Assembly (NCBI GenBank): GCA_019313505.1 | Contig: JAFDBA010000008.1 | Coordinates: 1 to 28,601 of the forward strand | Direction of reading: 5' to 3' | Origin: Deltaproteobacteria bacterium | Lineage (GTDB): Bacteria > Desulfobacterota > Desulfobacteria > Desulfobacterales > UBA11574 | DNA length: 28,601 nucleotides | Part shown: piece after piece, positions 14,820 to 23,228 of the stretch | Position numbering within the stretch: the stretch's first letter is position 1 | Layout: each line of letters opens with the position of its first letter | Program-made: the position numbers and the translations under genes | Notes under the pieces: generated by a model | The model's database searches: none | What the model saw: only the letters and a program-made list of their open reading frames with translations | What the model was told of the DNA's origin: nothing

Positions 14820-15036
14820 TGAAAAAAGTTGCTATCGTAGGATGTGGTGCTTACATGGACAGTGGTTACGGTTGTGCCGGAGAATGTCGCAAATGAAACC
14901 TGACAAAATATACCTTAGTTCTTGTTTTACCAATGCAAAACCGGCTTGTCCTTATAGCGATGCCGAAGAAATTGCTAAAATGCTGGAGAACAAGACCGGT
15001 ATCGAGGTGGTTTTAGGCACACATGATTATCATTAG
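14820..15036 (+). pseudogene. CGGC domain protein gene with internal deletion and frameshift
   Basis: The first 25 codons (14820-14896), from MKKVAIVGCGAYMDSGYG to AGECRK then TGA, match the N-terminus of CGGC-domain proteins and follow a strong AGGAGG. From 14893, one frame over, KPDKIYLSSCFTNAKPACPY and KTGIEVVLGTHDYH match the C-terminus of the same family. The middle, roughly 60 residues including the CGGC motif, is absent, and the join shifts the frame. Both ends are otherwise intact, so the lesion is recent or is an assembly collapse. CGGC proteins are predicted metal or Fe-S binding proteins of anaerobes, which suits the NifX-like neighbour. Confidence 0.8.
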
Positions 15037-15038
15037 CC

Positions 15039-15446
15039 CTAAAATTCCCTGTATATCCTTGCCAGAGGGTGACCTGGAGCTTTTATCGATAGATCCAAAA
15101 AATATCCGTACGGAGTCTGAATAACCAAGTAACCTGCGTTTTCCAGACGCTTTTGCGCCCGGCCTAACAGGGCCTGCGCTTGTTCAGGGTCGGCCTTTTT
15201 TTCTCCCAGGTGGGTAAAAGAGTGAAGAACAATCCGGGTAATATCCCATTTTCTGGCCAGCCATTTGGCGTTTTTAATGAGCTTGGTCTCCGTCGAACTT
15301 CCATCTTCAACGTCCCCTGGCTCGATATGAACAAACGCCACCACGGCATTTCGGTTTTCGGCCGGTTCGGCTTCCGGAACATCACTTAGGGTTTTAATGG
15401 CAGGCACCCAATTAAACTCGTTACAGTACCAGAATAATACGCGCAT
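15039..15446 (-). CDS. Freestanding archaeal-type threonyl-tRNA synthetase editing domain
   Basis: The 135 residues cover the tRNA-Thr-ED fold of archaeal threonyl-tRNA synthetase, related to D-aminoacyl-tRNA deacylases. This domain removes serine from mischarged tRNA-Thr, or D-amino acids in its relatives. Recognisable blocks are MRVLFWYCNEFNWVP at the start, AVVAFVHIEPGD, IVLHSFTHLGEKKADPEQA with the conserved His, and TPYGYFLDLSIKAPGHPLAR near the end. No synthetase catalytic or anticodon domain is attached. Where archaeal enzymes have a Tyr-Lys pair after PFGW, this protein appears to read Phe-Leu, so the activity may differ. It is convergent with the CGGC gene (stops 2 bases apart) and lies downstream of the RNase gene on the same strand. 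Confidence 0.85.
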   Translation of the reverse strand: MRVLFWYCNEFNWVPAIKTLSDVPEAEPAENRNAVVAFVHIEPGDVEDGSSTETKLIKNAKWLARKWDITRIVLHSFTHLGEKKADPEQAQALLGRAQKRLENAGYLVIQTPYGYFLDLSIKAPGHPLARIYREF

Positions 15447-15481
15447 GGCCTTTTTATCCCTTTATTTTCGCCACCAAGTCA

Positions 15482-15518
15482 CAAAGACACTAAGAAAAAA
15501 ATATTCTTTGTGTCTTAG
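15482..15518. terminator. Inverted repeat at the end of the RNase gene
   Basis: CAAAGACACTAAG (15482-15494) and CTTTGTGTCTTAG (15506-15518) pair at 11 of 13 positions around an 11-base A/T loop. It overlaps the stop codon of the minus-strand RNase gene and, read in that direction, contains a T run. It probably ends the RNase transcript, but its sequence also resembles a dispersed CACAAAGACACTAAG-type intergenic repeat. Confidence 0.5.
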
Positions 15519-17500
15519 CTCATAAACACAGACAGTACGTTTTTTCTTGCATCTACATGCTGTATGGTTATCTGGATCAGGTCTTCGGGCTTCAAATCTA
15601 TGTCGCTGGATAAAGGCAGGTCGCACTCTATCATGTACTCGGATAAGAGTACCTGAGAGTTGTTTCTCTTTTTGTAAAGCACAATCCCCTCTTCTTTTTG
15701 CCCGATTCTTTTTTCAAGATATTTCAACAACCAGTACCTGTGGCGATTGAATTGAAGCTTTGATACACAGCTCATGGGCTGTGCAAGCATCTGTATTATA
15801 TTATCTATTTCTTTCATGCTATAAGGTTCTTCCAAGCCAAGAACCGCTCGTATCTGCCGCTGAGTGGCCAGATCAAAGTATTTCCGGATGGGTGACGTTG
15901 CGGTAACATAGGCATCCAGACCCAATCCTGAATGATATTCATGCTCTGAGTTTAGCACAAATCGGCTTAACAGCCTTCGCTGCATACAATTTTGGAACAG
16001 AGAGCCTTCATTTCCTTTGTATAGTCGTTTACGTGGTGCTGCCTGACACCTGTATATTGCCGGAGCGTTATGTTCTGACAGGAATTGGGCCATGAGCCAG
16101 TTTGCCATGATCATTATTTCCGAAACCAACATCCTTCCGGGACTTTCCCTGTTCACTCTGTTTACGCTAACTTCATTATTCTCATTGACCCATACATTAA
16201 TATCCGGCAACGTAATCTGAACGGCTCCTGCAGCCATCCGGTTCTGACGAAATTGTTCTGCAATATCACGGAGTATAATAATTTCTTTGCTATCTTGAGC
16301 AATTGTATTAACATCGTAATAAGTGAGCTGGCGCTCTACCCGAATCAGGCTCGGAATTATTTCATAGTCGATAATTTCGCAGGATTTGCTTAACTTCACC
16401 ATAATGCTGATAGCCGGGCGTAATTGTCCGGATATCAGGCTGCAAAGATTTTCGGCAAAACAGGCCGGAATCATCGGTATTTTCTGATCGGGCATATAAA
16501 TTGAACTGCCCCGGACCAAAGCCTCCTGATCGATACTGTCTCCTTTTTTAATAAAATGCCCCACATCGACAATATGAATTCCAAGACGATAATGATCACC
16601 GTGATCTTCTATACTGATGGCATCATCGAAATCTAAAGTTGACTGGCCGTCGATGGTCATCAAGGAAAGCATGGTCAGGTCTTTGCGCATACTGTTATAC
16701 GAAAATTCTTGTGGTAAATCAAGCTGTTCTGTCGCTCTTCCCATGACTTTGTCAGGGAAAGAAGTCGCTACCTTATATTTATAAAGATCCGTATTTTCGT
16801 TTTTATCAAAAACATCCAGTTTAAGCAAAACCTTAAAGACTTCTTCATCAGGATCGATACCGGCTTTTGCAAGCACTGCTTTGCCAAGGCTATAATCTTT
16901 GCTTTCCTTTCCAAAAAGATAAAATGATTTCAGTATGTTTGCAATATGGGTTTTGTTTTCTGGCTGGGAAGAATGATTGTCATTCAGTACGTTTTTGAGC
17001 CATTCTCCGCCTTCTTCAATCATGCGATTTCTGCGCGCTGTTTCTCTTTCCTGAGCGATCTTTTGTTTCACCTGATCTTCAGTATTTGGGAAAAAGCGAT
17101 CTTGGTTAAATTTAAAATAAAGCCTGTTTGTAAAAAATGCCCTGACTACAGCCGACTCGTAATCGCAATTTGGACTTTCCGGGAAACAAAATCCGGTCAT
17201 TGTGTCAAGATCGATCCACTCTTGTTCAGTATTTAGAACTTCCCATAATTCCTTGATATCTATTTTGCTTATCAATGTCTTACGCCGACTTGCTATATCC
17301 TTTACGGCATTGACCATCTTACTTCTTCCCATGGAGGGATCAAGTCGCATTTCGCACTTATGTGACAGACGACTTGCCGAAAGGTTGACTTCCCGGTTGG
17401 TCTCGGTTAGGAGTCTAAGTCTATGATTCTTTACTTCAAGAACGACCGCACAAATGATTTTTTTGCTGTCGATATATTCAACTACATTTCCTGATTCCAT
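15515..17500 (-). CDS. RNB-domain exoribonuclease (RNase II/R family)
   Basis: A processive 3'-5' exoribonuclease. The catalytic Asp cluster is TIDGQSTLDFDDAISIED, near residue 305 from the chosen start, the RNase II/R active site. It is followed by LGIHIVDVGHFI, the RNB arginine region APRKRLYKG, and TSPIRKYFDLATQRQI, all family signatures. The N-terminal 280 residues are helical and not the usual pair of cold-shock domains. The C-terminus is a short S1-like tail (IECDLPLSSDIDLKPEDLIQITI). About 661 residues is similar to cyanobacterial or plastid RNase II-type proteins. I prefer the ATG at 17500, starting MESGNVVEYIDSKK, over an in-frame start 17 codons upstream with a hydrophobic, low-quality leader; neither has a clear ribosome binding site. 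Confidence 0.87.
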   Translation of the reverse strand: MESGNVVEYIDSKKIICAVVLEVKNHRLRLLTETNREVNLSASRLSHKCEMRLDPSMGRSKMVNAVKDIASRRKTLISKIDIKELWEVLNTEQEWIDLDTMTGFCFPESPNCDYESAVVRAFFTNRLYFKFNQDRFFPNTEDQVKQKIAQERETARRNRMIEEGGEWLKNVLNDNHSSQPENKTHIANILKSFYLFGKESKDYSLGKAVLAKAGIDPDEEVFKVLLKLDVFDKNENTDLYKYKVATSFPDKVMGRATEQLDLPQEFSYNSMRKDLTMLSLMTIDGQSTLDFDDAISIEDHGDHYRLGIHIVDVGHFIKKGDSIDQEALVRGSSIYMPDQKIPMIPACFAENLCSLISGQLRPAISIMVKLSKSCEIIDYEIIPSLIRVERQLTYYDVNTIAQDSKEIIILRDIAEQFRQNRMAAGAVQITLPDINVWVNENNEVSVNRVNRESPGRMLVSEIMIMANWLMAQFLSEHNAPAIYRCQAAPRKRLYKGNEGSLFQNCMQRRLLSRFVLNSEHEYHSGLGLDAYVTATSPIRKYFDLATQRQIRAVLGLEEPYSMKEIDNIIQMLAQPMSCVSKLQFNRHRYWLLKYLEKRIGQKEEGIVLYKKRNNSQVLLSEYMIECDLPLSSDIDLKPEDLIQITIQHVDARKNVLSVFMS

Positions 17501-17611
17501 AACAAACACCATAACAATCGCTGTTGTGAAAGTCAATGTAAGGTGAACCACTTACAGCAATTCTATTTTTTCATTTTTTAATGGTTAATCAGGATAATTC
17601 AAAAAAAGAAT

Positions 17612-17639
17612 TTGACTTTATTTTATCTTCTGGTTATCA
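17612..17639 (+). promoter_or_regulatory. Candidate promoter for the his operon
   Basis: TTGACT (17612-17617) and TTATCA (17634-17639) are 16 bases apart, about 45 bases before the hisI start codon. Only a modest match. Confidence 0.35.
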
Positions 17640-17682
17640 AAAAAGTTTTCCACAAAAAACTTTGTAACGGGTATATATTTTT

Positions 17683-18060
17683 ATGATTACACTCAATTTT
17701 AAAAAGATGGGGGGATTGATACCTGCCATTGTTCAGGATTATAAAACCGGTGAGGTTTTAATGCTGGCGTTTATGAATCAAGAGGCATGGGAAGCAACCC
17801 TTGCCACCGGAAATGCCACTTATTACAGCCGGACCAGACAAACGCTCTGGATAAAAGGGAAAACGTCCGGAAATATGCAATTCGTAAAAGAAATTATGAT
17901 CGATTGTGATGATGATACGGTATTGCTCAAAGTCGAACAGGTGGGAGGCGCATCCTGTCACCTGGGCTATAGAAGTTGTTTTTTTAAAAAAGTTGAAGAT
18001 GGAACAATCCGAATTATGGGAAAACCGGTATTTGATCCTGAGGAGGTATATAAAAAATGA
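17683..18060 (+). CDS. hisI: Phosphoribosyl-AMP cyclohydrolase
   Basis: Third step of histidine synthesis: opens the purine ring of phosphoribosyl-AMP to give ProFAR. The 125-residue length is that of the monofunctional HisI, without the HisE pyrophosphohydrolase domain. LMLAFMNQEAWEATLATG and YYSRTRQTLWIKGKTSGN are the family core. DCDDDTVLLKVEQVGGASCHLGYRSCF contains the Mg-binding Asp triplet and the zinc-binding cysteines. The stop overlaps the hisG start by four bases (ATGA), so the two are translationally coupled. HisE would have to be encoded elsewhere. Confidence 0.96.
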   Translation: MITLNFKKMGGLIPAIVQDYKTGEVLMLAFMNQEAWEATLATGNATYYSRTRQTLWIKGKTSGNMQFVKEIMIDCDDDTVLLKVEQVGGASCHLGYRSCFFKKVEDGTIRIMGKPVFDPEEVYKK

Positions 18061-18932
18061 CAACCCTGTTAAAACTGGGGATTCCCAAGGGAAGCCTGCA
18101 AAACGCAACCATAGACCTGTTCAAGCGTTCCGGATGGAAGATTAATGTCAACGGCAGAAGTTATTTCCCTGAAATAAATGATGATACCATCGAATGCACC
18201 CTGTGCAGGGCTCAGGAAATGTCCCGCCATGTTGAAAACGGCACCCTCGATGCCGGACTTACCGGCAAGGACTGGATTGCTGAAAACAAATCTGATGTCC
18301 ACGTGATCACCGATCTTGTCTACTCCAAAACAAGTGCCAGACCTGCACGATGGGTACTGGCGGTTGCCCCGGATTCTCCCATTAAAAAACTAGAAGATCT
18401 TGAGGGAAAAAAAATATCGACCGAACTGATCGAATATACCAAAAACTATTTTTCTGAACGTAGTATAAATGTAAAAGTGGAATTTTCCTGGGGGGCCACG
18501 GAAGCAAAAGTCATTTCCGGTCTTGCCGATGCCATCGTGGAAGTCACTGAGACGGGAAGTACCATTAAAGCACACGGGTTGAAAATTGTCCATGAATTGA
18601 TGCAGACCAATACTCAGCTCATCGCCAACCACGATGCATGGAAAGATCCTGAAAAAAAAGATAAACTTGAACAGATCGCTCTTTTGCTTAAAGGTGCACT
18701 TGTAGCTGAAAAACTTGTGGGCCTTAAAATGAATGTTTCGGATACTCTCCTTGAAAAGATCGTATCCTTGCTCCCCAGTCTCAACGCACCAACAGTTGCA
18801 CCACTTTACAACTCGGACTGGTTTTCTGTGGAAACGGTGGTGGATACCAGTATTGTCAGAGATCTTATCCCAAAGCTTTTGAAACAGGGTGCAGAGGGTA
18901 TTATAGAATACCCTCTCAACAAGGTTGTCTAA
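18057..18932 (+). CDS. hisG: ATP phosphoribosyltransferase, long form
   Basis: First committed step of histidine synthesis: ATP plus PRPP to phosphoribosyl-ATP. The N-terminus KLGIPKGSLQNATIDLFKRSGW is typical of HisG. DAGLTGKDWI is the conserved loop, and IVEVTETGSTIKAHGL is the PRPP-binding motif region. With 291 residues it is the long form, with a C-terminal regulatory domain after about residue 215 (LNAPTVAPLYNSDWFSVETVV). The long form is independent of HisZ and is normally inhibited by histidine. It overlaps hisI by four bases and precedes the aminotransferase by nine bases, so the three are one operon. Confidence 0.96.
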   Translation: MTTLLKLGIPKGSLQNATIDLFKRSGWKINVNGRSYFPEINDDTIECTLCRAQEMSRHVENGTLDAGLTGKDWIAENKSDVHVITDLVYSKTSARPARWVLAVAPDSPIKKLEDLEGKKISTELIEYTKNYFSERSINVKVEFSWGATEAKVISGLADAIVEVTETGSTIKAHGLKIVHELMQTNTQLIANHDAWKDPEKKDKLEQIALLLKGALVAEKLVGLKMNVSDTLLEKIVSLLPSLNAPTVAPLYNSDWFSVETVVDTSIVRDLIPKLLKQGAEGIIEYPLNKVV

Positions 18933-18941
18933 GGTACAGAG

Positions 18942-20105
18942 ATGATATCAAATCGAACCAAAGAAATGACCCCTTTCATAGTAATGGACGTTCTTGAGAA
19001 AGCCCACGAAATGGAACGTCAGGGTGTCCATGTGATCCACCTGGAGGTTGGCGAGCCTGATTTTGATACCCCTCAATGTATTAAGGATGCTGCCTGCAAG
19101 GCACTGGACAACGGCCACACCCATTATACACACAGCCTTGGGATGATAGAGCTCAGAGAAGCCATCAGTAAACATTATTTAAAGACATACAGCGTATCGG
19201 TGGATCCCGATCAGATCGTAATATCATCAGGCACTTCTCCTGCCATGTTTGTCATGTTCTCCACCCTTCTGGAAAAAGGAGACCAGGTCATTATCTCAGA
19301 CCCCCATTATGCCTGCTATCCTAATTTTATAAAGTTCGTGCAAGGCGAGCCCATATTAATACCTGTTTACGAGGAAGACGGCTTTCAATACCGACCGGAA
19401 GCAATTGAAAAAAAAATAACCGGGAAAACAAAAGGAATAGTTATTAACTCTCCGTCGAATCCAACAGGAAACCTGCTTTCCAAAGACCGAATGGAGGCAA
19501 TTGCCGCCATGTCTTTAAAACCAGACTCACCGTATATTATCTCGGATGAAATCTATCATGGCCTGGTTTACGAGGGAAAAGAACACTCTATTCTGGAATT
19601 CACGGAAAATGCTTTTGTTTTTAACGGTTTTTCAAAACTCTATGCTATGACAGGTTTGCGACTCGGTTACATGATCGCACCAAAACATTTTATTCGTCCA
19701 ATTCAAAAGGTGCAACAAAATTTTTTTATTTCTGCCAACGCCATGGTTCAGGTAGCAGGAATCGCCGCTCTTAAGCAGGCTGGGGAAGATATTTTGCGCA
19801 TGAAGCGGATTTACAATGATCGACGTCAATACATGATCCGCCGCCTCAAAGATATGGGTCTCGGAATTACCGTGGAGCCCACAGGGGCTTTTTATGTGTT
19901 TGCAAATGCAAAACACATTTCCGGTGACTCGTATAAACTCGCCTTCGACATTCTGGAAAAGGCCCATGTTGGTGTGACACCCGGTGTCGATTTTGGAAAA
20001 AACGGCGAAGGATACCTCCGTTTTTCATATGCAACATCCATAGAAAATATTTCCGAAGGAATGGATAGATTGAAAAACTACCTTAAAAAGATTAAAAATT
20101 CCTGA
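18942..20105 (+). CDS. Class I/II PLP-dependent aminotransferase
   Basis: A fold-type I aminotransferase of 387 residues. EVGEPDFDTP near 35-44 and HYTHSLGMIELREAIS match aspartate/aromatic aminotransferase group I. NSPSNPTGN contains the PLP-contacting Asn at 173. DEIYHGLVY gives D202 and Y205, NGFSKLYAMTGLRLGY has the Schiff-base lysine K232 and R240, and YLRFSYATS supplies the substrate carboxylate arginine. Substrate cannot be assigned from sequence. Its place right after hisG raises the possibility that it serves as the histidinol-phosphate aminotransferase, but it looks more like the AspC-type group than HisC. Its start codon follows the hisG stop by nine bases with a weak ribosome binding site. 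Confidence 0.9.
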   Translation: MISNRTKEMTPFIVMDVLEKAHEMERQGVHVIHLEVGEPDFDTPQCIKDAACKALDNGHTHYTHSLGMIELREAISKHYLKTYSVSVDPDQIVISSGTSPAMFVMFSTLLEKGDQVIISDPHYACYPNFIKFVQGEPILIPVYEEDGFQYRPEAIEKKITGKTKGIVINSPSNPTGNLLSKDRMEAIAAMSLKPDSPYIISDEIYHGLVYEGKEHSILEFTENAFVFNGFSKLYAMTGLRLGYMIAPKHFIRPIQKVQQNFFISANAMVQVAGIAALKQAGEDILRMKRIYNDRRQYMIRRLKDMGLGITVEPTGAFYVFANAKHISGDSYKLAFDILEKAHVGVTPGVDFGKNGEGYLRFSYATSIENISEGMDRLKNYLKKIKNS

Positions 20106-20145
20106 TCCAAACTCCACGACCTTTTGTCGTAATATCAAACGATTG

Positions 20146-20169
20146 CCATGGTCCGGCTTCAGACCATGG
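20146..20169. terminator. Hairpin between convergent genes
   Basis: CCATGGTC (20146-20153) pairs perfectly with GACCATGG (20162-20169) around an 8-base loop. No T run follows on either side, so it is at best a weak or factor-dependent terminator between the aminotransferase and glucan synthase-like genes. A smaller ACGAC/GTCGT hairpin lies just before it, near 20117-20131. Confidence 0.35.
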
Positions 20170-20241
20170 ACTTGTCCTCCTTGGGCAGCATTGGATCAAG
20201 GATGGTATAGGACGGACTACCGTAGCTTTTTGAAAAATATT

Positions 20242-22929
20242 TTACGTTATCTTGTCTTTATCGATCGGCCTGTCATTGTCGGTCTTGCCGTCGGCGTGCC
20301 TGAATCGGGTGCCTGCCAGGATCTTTTGGACCGCCGCTTCTATGCTGGTGCTGCGCCCGACCAGCCACGCGGGCATCTTTGGAAACCCGCTGATCAAGGC
20401 CACAAGCGTCGACGCCGTGTAAGGCACCGACTGGACCAGCAGCATGATCACCCATAGGTAGGCATCCGGCGAATTCATTGTCGTGCACCGCAACACGGCA
20501 AACGAGGCCAGCCACAAGGCCAGCATGAACAACACTTCCTCCCTTGCGGCGGAAAGAGCGTTGGTCAGGGGTTGGGTGGCTGCCATCTTGGGCGTGCGAA
20601 AGAAGGCCCGATCTTTTTGGAAAAGCCCCGTAAGCATGGCCCGGCCGATGACATGCGTGAGAGCCAGGCCGGCTAAGGCGGCGGCCATTGTCTGTCGGGG
20701 ACTTGCTCCCACCCGGGTGGTGTAGAGATGGATTAGCTTGATCATCTTGAAGCAGAACAGAGCCATGGGCAATGCAACAAACATGATCAGCGGAGGGTCC
20801 ACCTTGTGAGGCATCCACACCATGGCCGTTGACCAGGTCAAGGCGGCAAGGTTGAAGACCAGATTAAAACCGTCGGCCAGCCACGGCAGCCATCCGGCGA
20901 TAAAGTGATACCGTTGCCCCCCACTCAGGCCGTTGCGTCCCAGAAGGGCGCTGCGGTGGCGCCGCATGATCTGAATCGCACCGAAGGCCCAACGGAAGCG
21001 CTGTTTTTTGAAATCAGCGAGGGTATCGGGCATCAGGCCCTTGCCGTAACTCCGGGACACATAGACCGCCTCGAGACCGCGTTCAAAGATGCGCAATCCC
21101 AACTCGGCATCCTCGGTAATACACCACTCCGCCCAGCCGCCGATGTCTTCCAACACCCGGCGACGTATCAGAGTCATGGTGCCGTGCTGGATGATGGCGT
21201 TGCGCTCGTTTCTGGTAATCATACCGATGTAAAAAAAACCACGGTATTCGGCGTGCATCATGGCCTTGAATGTGTTGACATCAGCGTCTCGATAGTCCTG
21301 GGGCGACTGAACGACAGCGATACGCGGGTTGGTGAACAGGGATACGAGGTCTTTGAGCCAGCCCGTACGGACCTGGTAGTCGCTATCGATTACCCCAACG
21401 ACCTGGGCATCCGGCGCCGTCCGGCTGAGGGCGTAGTTCAGAGCCCCGGCCTTGAACCCTGCCAGTGGATTTACGTGAAAGAACCGAAAGCGCGGGCCGA
21501 GCTTGCGGCAATGCGCTTCCACGGGCTGCCAGATCGCCGACTCCTGGGTGTTGTTGTCTATGACGATCACCTCAAAGTCCGGATAGTCCAGCTCCGCCAG
21601 GGCGTTCAGGGTCTTGATGACCATGTCGGGAGGCTCGTTGTAAGCCGGCAGATGGACCGAGACTTTGGGCGGCACGAAAGGGATCGCTTCCTGCGGAATG
21701 AACGGGCGGGTTCGGTAGCGTGCCCAATGCGCCTCGGCCCACTCGTGAGCTTCGGCCAGAAGCATCAGCATAACACCGATCATCCCTAAGAACAACAGCA
21801 GGCCAACGAGCAGGATATAAGGGGACAGGTACTGGCGACTGTAATCGTTGACAACCCAGACGGCGGCTGTGGCCGCGGCAAAGGCGACGATGGCCAGGAA
21901 ACTTCGCCCGCCCCGACGCAACGCGCGTCTGTCGAACAGCAGGAGGCTGAAGATAATCAAGGCCACCACCACGGACAGGCTGGCCAATACTTTCCAGTGG
22001 GGAATGCGGACTACCGGAGCGGTAAAGGGAAATTTGGGCTGGCGGTGCACGTCATATACGCCCCAGTAGGCACCCACCGAGCCTTCTGCCGCCGCCTTCC
22101 AGGGCTGGTCAAAGGCCTCCATCACGTAATAGATGCAGCGCCGCTGATCGGCTTGTTTCAGGAAACGCCTCAGAAACAGGGCCTCGTTAGCGGTGGAGGC
22201 TACGGCGGACTGGCGGGTCCGGCCGTTGCTGGGCCAGCCGACTTCGCCAATCACGATGGGCATACCGGGAAAGGTTTGCTGCAGCAGGTCTATCTTATCG
22301 AAAATATAACCAACCGCTCGATCAACGTGCACCCCTTCCCAGTAAGGGAGCATGTGAACGGCGATATAGTCCACGTGGCGGGCCAGATCCGGATGCTTGA
22401 TCCATACGTGCCATGGTTCGGCGGTGCTCACCGGCTGCCAAACAACCTCGCGCAAGTGATCAAGGTGCCCGAAGAGTTCCTCCTTGGGCATATTACCCCG
22501 GAGCAGCACTTCGTTGCCGACAATCAGCCGCACAATATTGCGGTGGGTCCAGGCCAGTCGCTTGGCGGTTTCAACCTCCTGGTGGTTGCGTGCCTTGTCG
22601 TCGCCGATCCAGGCCCCAAGCGCCACGTTGATGTTGTACTTGTCCGCCAGAACAGGAATCTGGTCCAGAGGGCCGTCAACACTATAAGTTCGCACGGCAT
22701 AGGTTTTGCCGGACAACCGTTTAAGATCCTCCTCGATCTCCTGCTCTGATGGGTAATCGCGGGCAATGCCATCCTGATCGGAACGGAATGGAGAAAAGGA
22801 AAAGCCCTGTATGTTATTCGGCCAGGGCGGCTCGGGGATAGGGCGGTTGAAATAGGCCCATAAACTGAACGTCACCACCGCAAAAGTAATGACGACCAGC
22901 ATGTCGGCAAAGATAGTGGAACGACTCAT
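20242..22929 (-). CDS. GH17-GT2 fusion: membrane beta-glucan synthase-like protein (NdvB-type)
   Basis: A large membrane enzyme of about 895 residues joining a glycoside hydrolase 17-like domain to a processive GT2 transferase. After an N-terminal membrane segment, the GH17 part has both catalytic glutamates, in LIVGNEVLLRG and VIGEVGWPSNG. Three membrane segments follow, then GT2 with LPAYNEPPD, VIDSDYQ (DxD), CITEDAELG (TED) and KKQRFRWAFG (QxxRW), then further membrane segments. Known relatives include rhizobial NdvB proteins that make beta-1,3/1,6 glucans, so a beta-glucan exported or cyclised by the GH17 part is likely. The ATG at 22929 gives a normal N-terminus; the frame stays open upstream to 23139. 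It is much richer in GC than its neighbours, which suggests acquisition by transfer. Confidence 0.88.
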   Translation of the reverse strand: MSRSTIFADMLVVITFAVVTFSLWAYFNRPIPEPPWPNNIQGFSFSPFRSDQDGIARDYPSEQEIEEDLKRLSGKTYAVRTYSVDGPLDQIPVLADKYNINVALGAWIGDDKARNHQEVETAKRLAWTHRNIVRLIVGNEVLLRGNMPKEELFGHLDHLREVVWQPVSTAEPWHVWIKHPDLARHVDYIAVHMLPYWEGVHVDRAVGYIFDKIDLLQQTFPGMPIVIGEVGWPSNGRTRQSAVASTANEALFLRRFLKQADQRRCIYYVMEAFDQPWKAAAEGSVGAYWGVYDVHRQPKFPFTAPVVRIPHWKVLASLSVVVALIIFSLLLFDRRALRRGGRSFLAIVAFAAATAAVWVVNDYSRQYLSPYILLVGLLLFLGMIGVMLMLLAEAHEWAEAHWARYRTRPFIPQEAIPFVPPKVSVHLPAYNEPPDMVIKTLNALAELDYPDFEVIVIDNNTQESAIWQPVEAHCRKLGPRFRFFHVNPLAGFKAGALNYALSRTAPDAQVVGVIDSDYQVRTGWLKDLVSLFTNPRIAVVQSPQDYRDADVNTFKAMMHAEYRGFFYIGMITRNERNAIIQHGTMTLIRRRVLEDIGGWAEWCITEDAELGLRIFERGLEAVYVSRSYGKGLMPDTLADFKKQRFRWAFGAIQIMRRHRSALLGRNGLSGGQRYHFIAGWLPWLADGFNLVFNLAALTWSTAMVWMPHKVDPPLIMFVALPMALFCFKMIKLIHLYTTRVGASPRQTMAAALAGLALTHVIGRAMLTGLFQKDRAFFRTPKMAATQPLTNALSAAREEVLFMLALWLASFAVLRCTTMNSPDAYLWVIMLLVQSVPYTASTLVALISGFPKMPAWLVGRSTSIEAAVQKILAGTRFRHADGKTDNDRPIDKDKIT

Positions 22930-23228
22930 TGGATGGCATCCGAGTACATTGCGTCGCACATGACCAGGGGCTTTGCTTTCATGAAAAACCACGGCCAAAG
23001 CTGGTATGTCAGGTGTCGTGCCCATCGCGAGACAAGCTGTTCGGGTAGTAATGACTGTAATACCATCTGATAAGAATTCCCTTGTTAAAAGTGCAATAAA
23101 CAAAAAATTTACATTGTACAGAATATCCGGATGAATCAAATTATATGGGATTATCCGGTTTCCAGTGACAATGATACTCGAAATACGGGCAATTAAAAAT
23201 CAAATATCGAAATTTAGGAGCTTTGTCA

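Noticed and set aside
20905..21789. 294-codon open frame on the plus strand
   Set aside because: It lies wholly antisense to the GT2 catalytic region of the GH17-GT2 gene. High GC content opens such frames, and its translation shows no recognisable domain.
21997..22749. 250-codon open frame on the plus strand
   Set aside because: Antisense to the GH17 part of the same gene; open because of GC-rich codons, with no protein family features.
22930..23139. Upstream in-frame extension of the GH17-GT2 gene
   Set aside because: The extra 70 residues look unlike a signal or a domain, and the membrane segment expected at the N-terminus begins just after the ATG at 22929.
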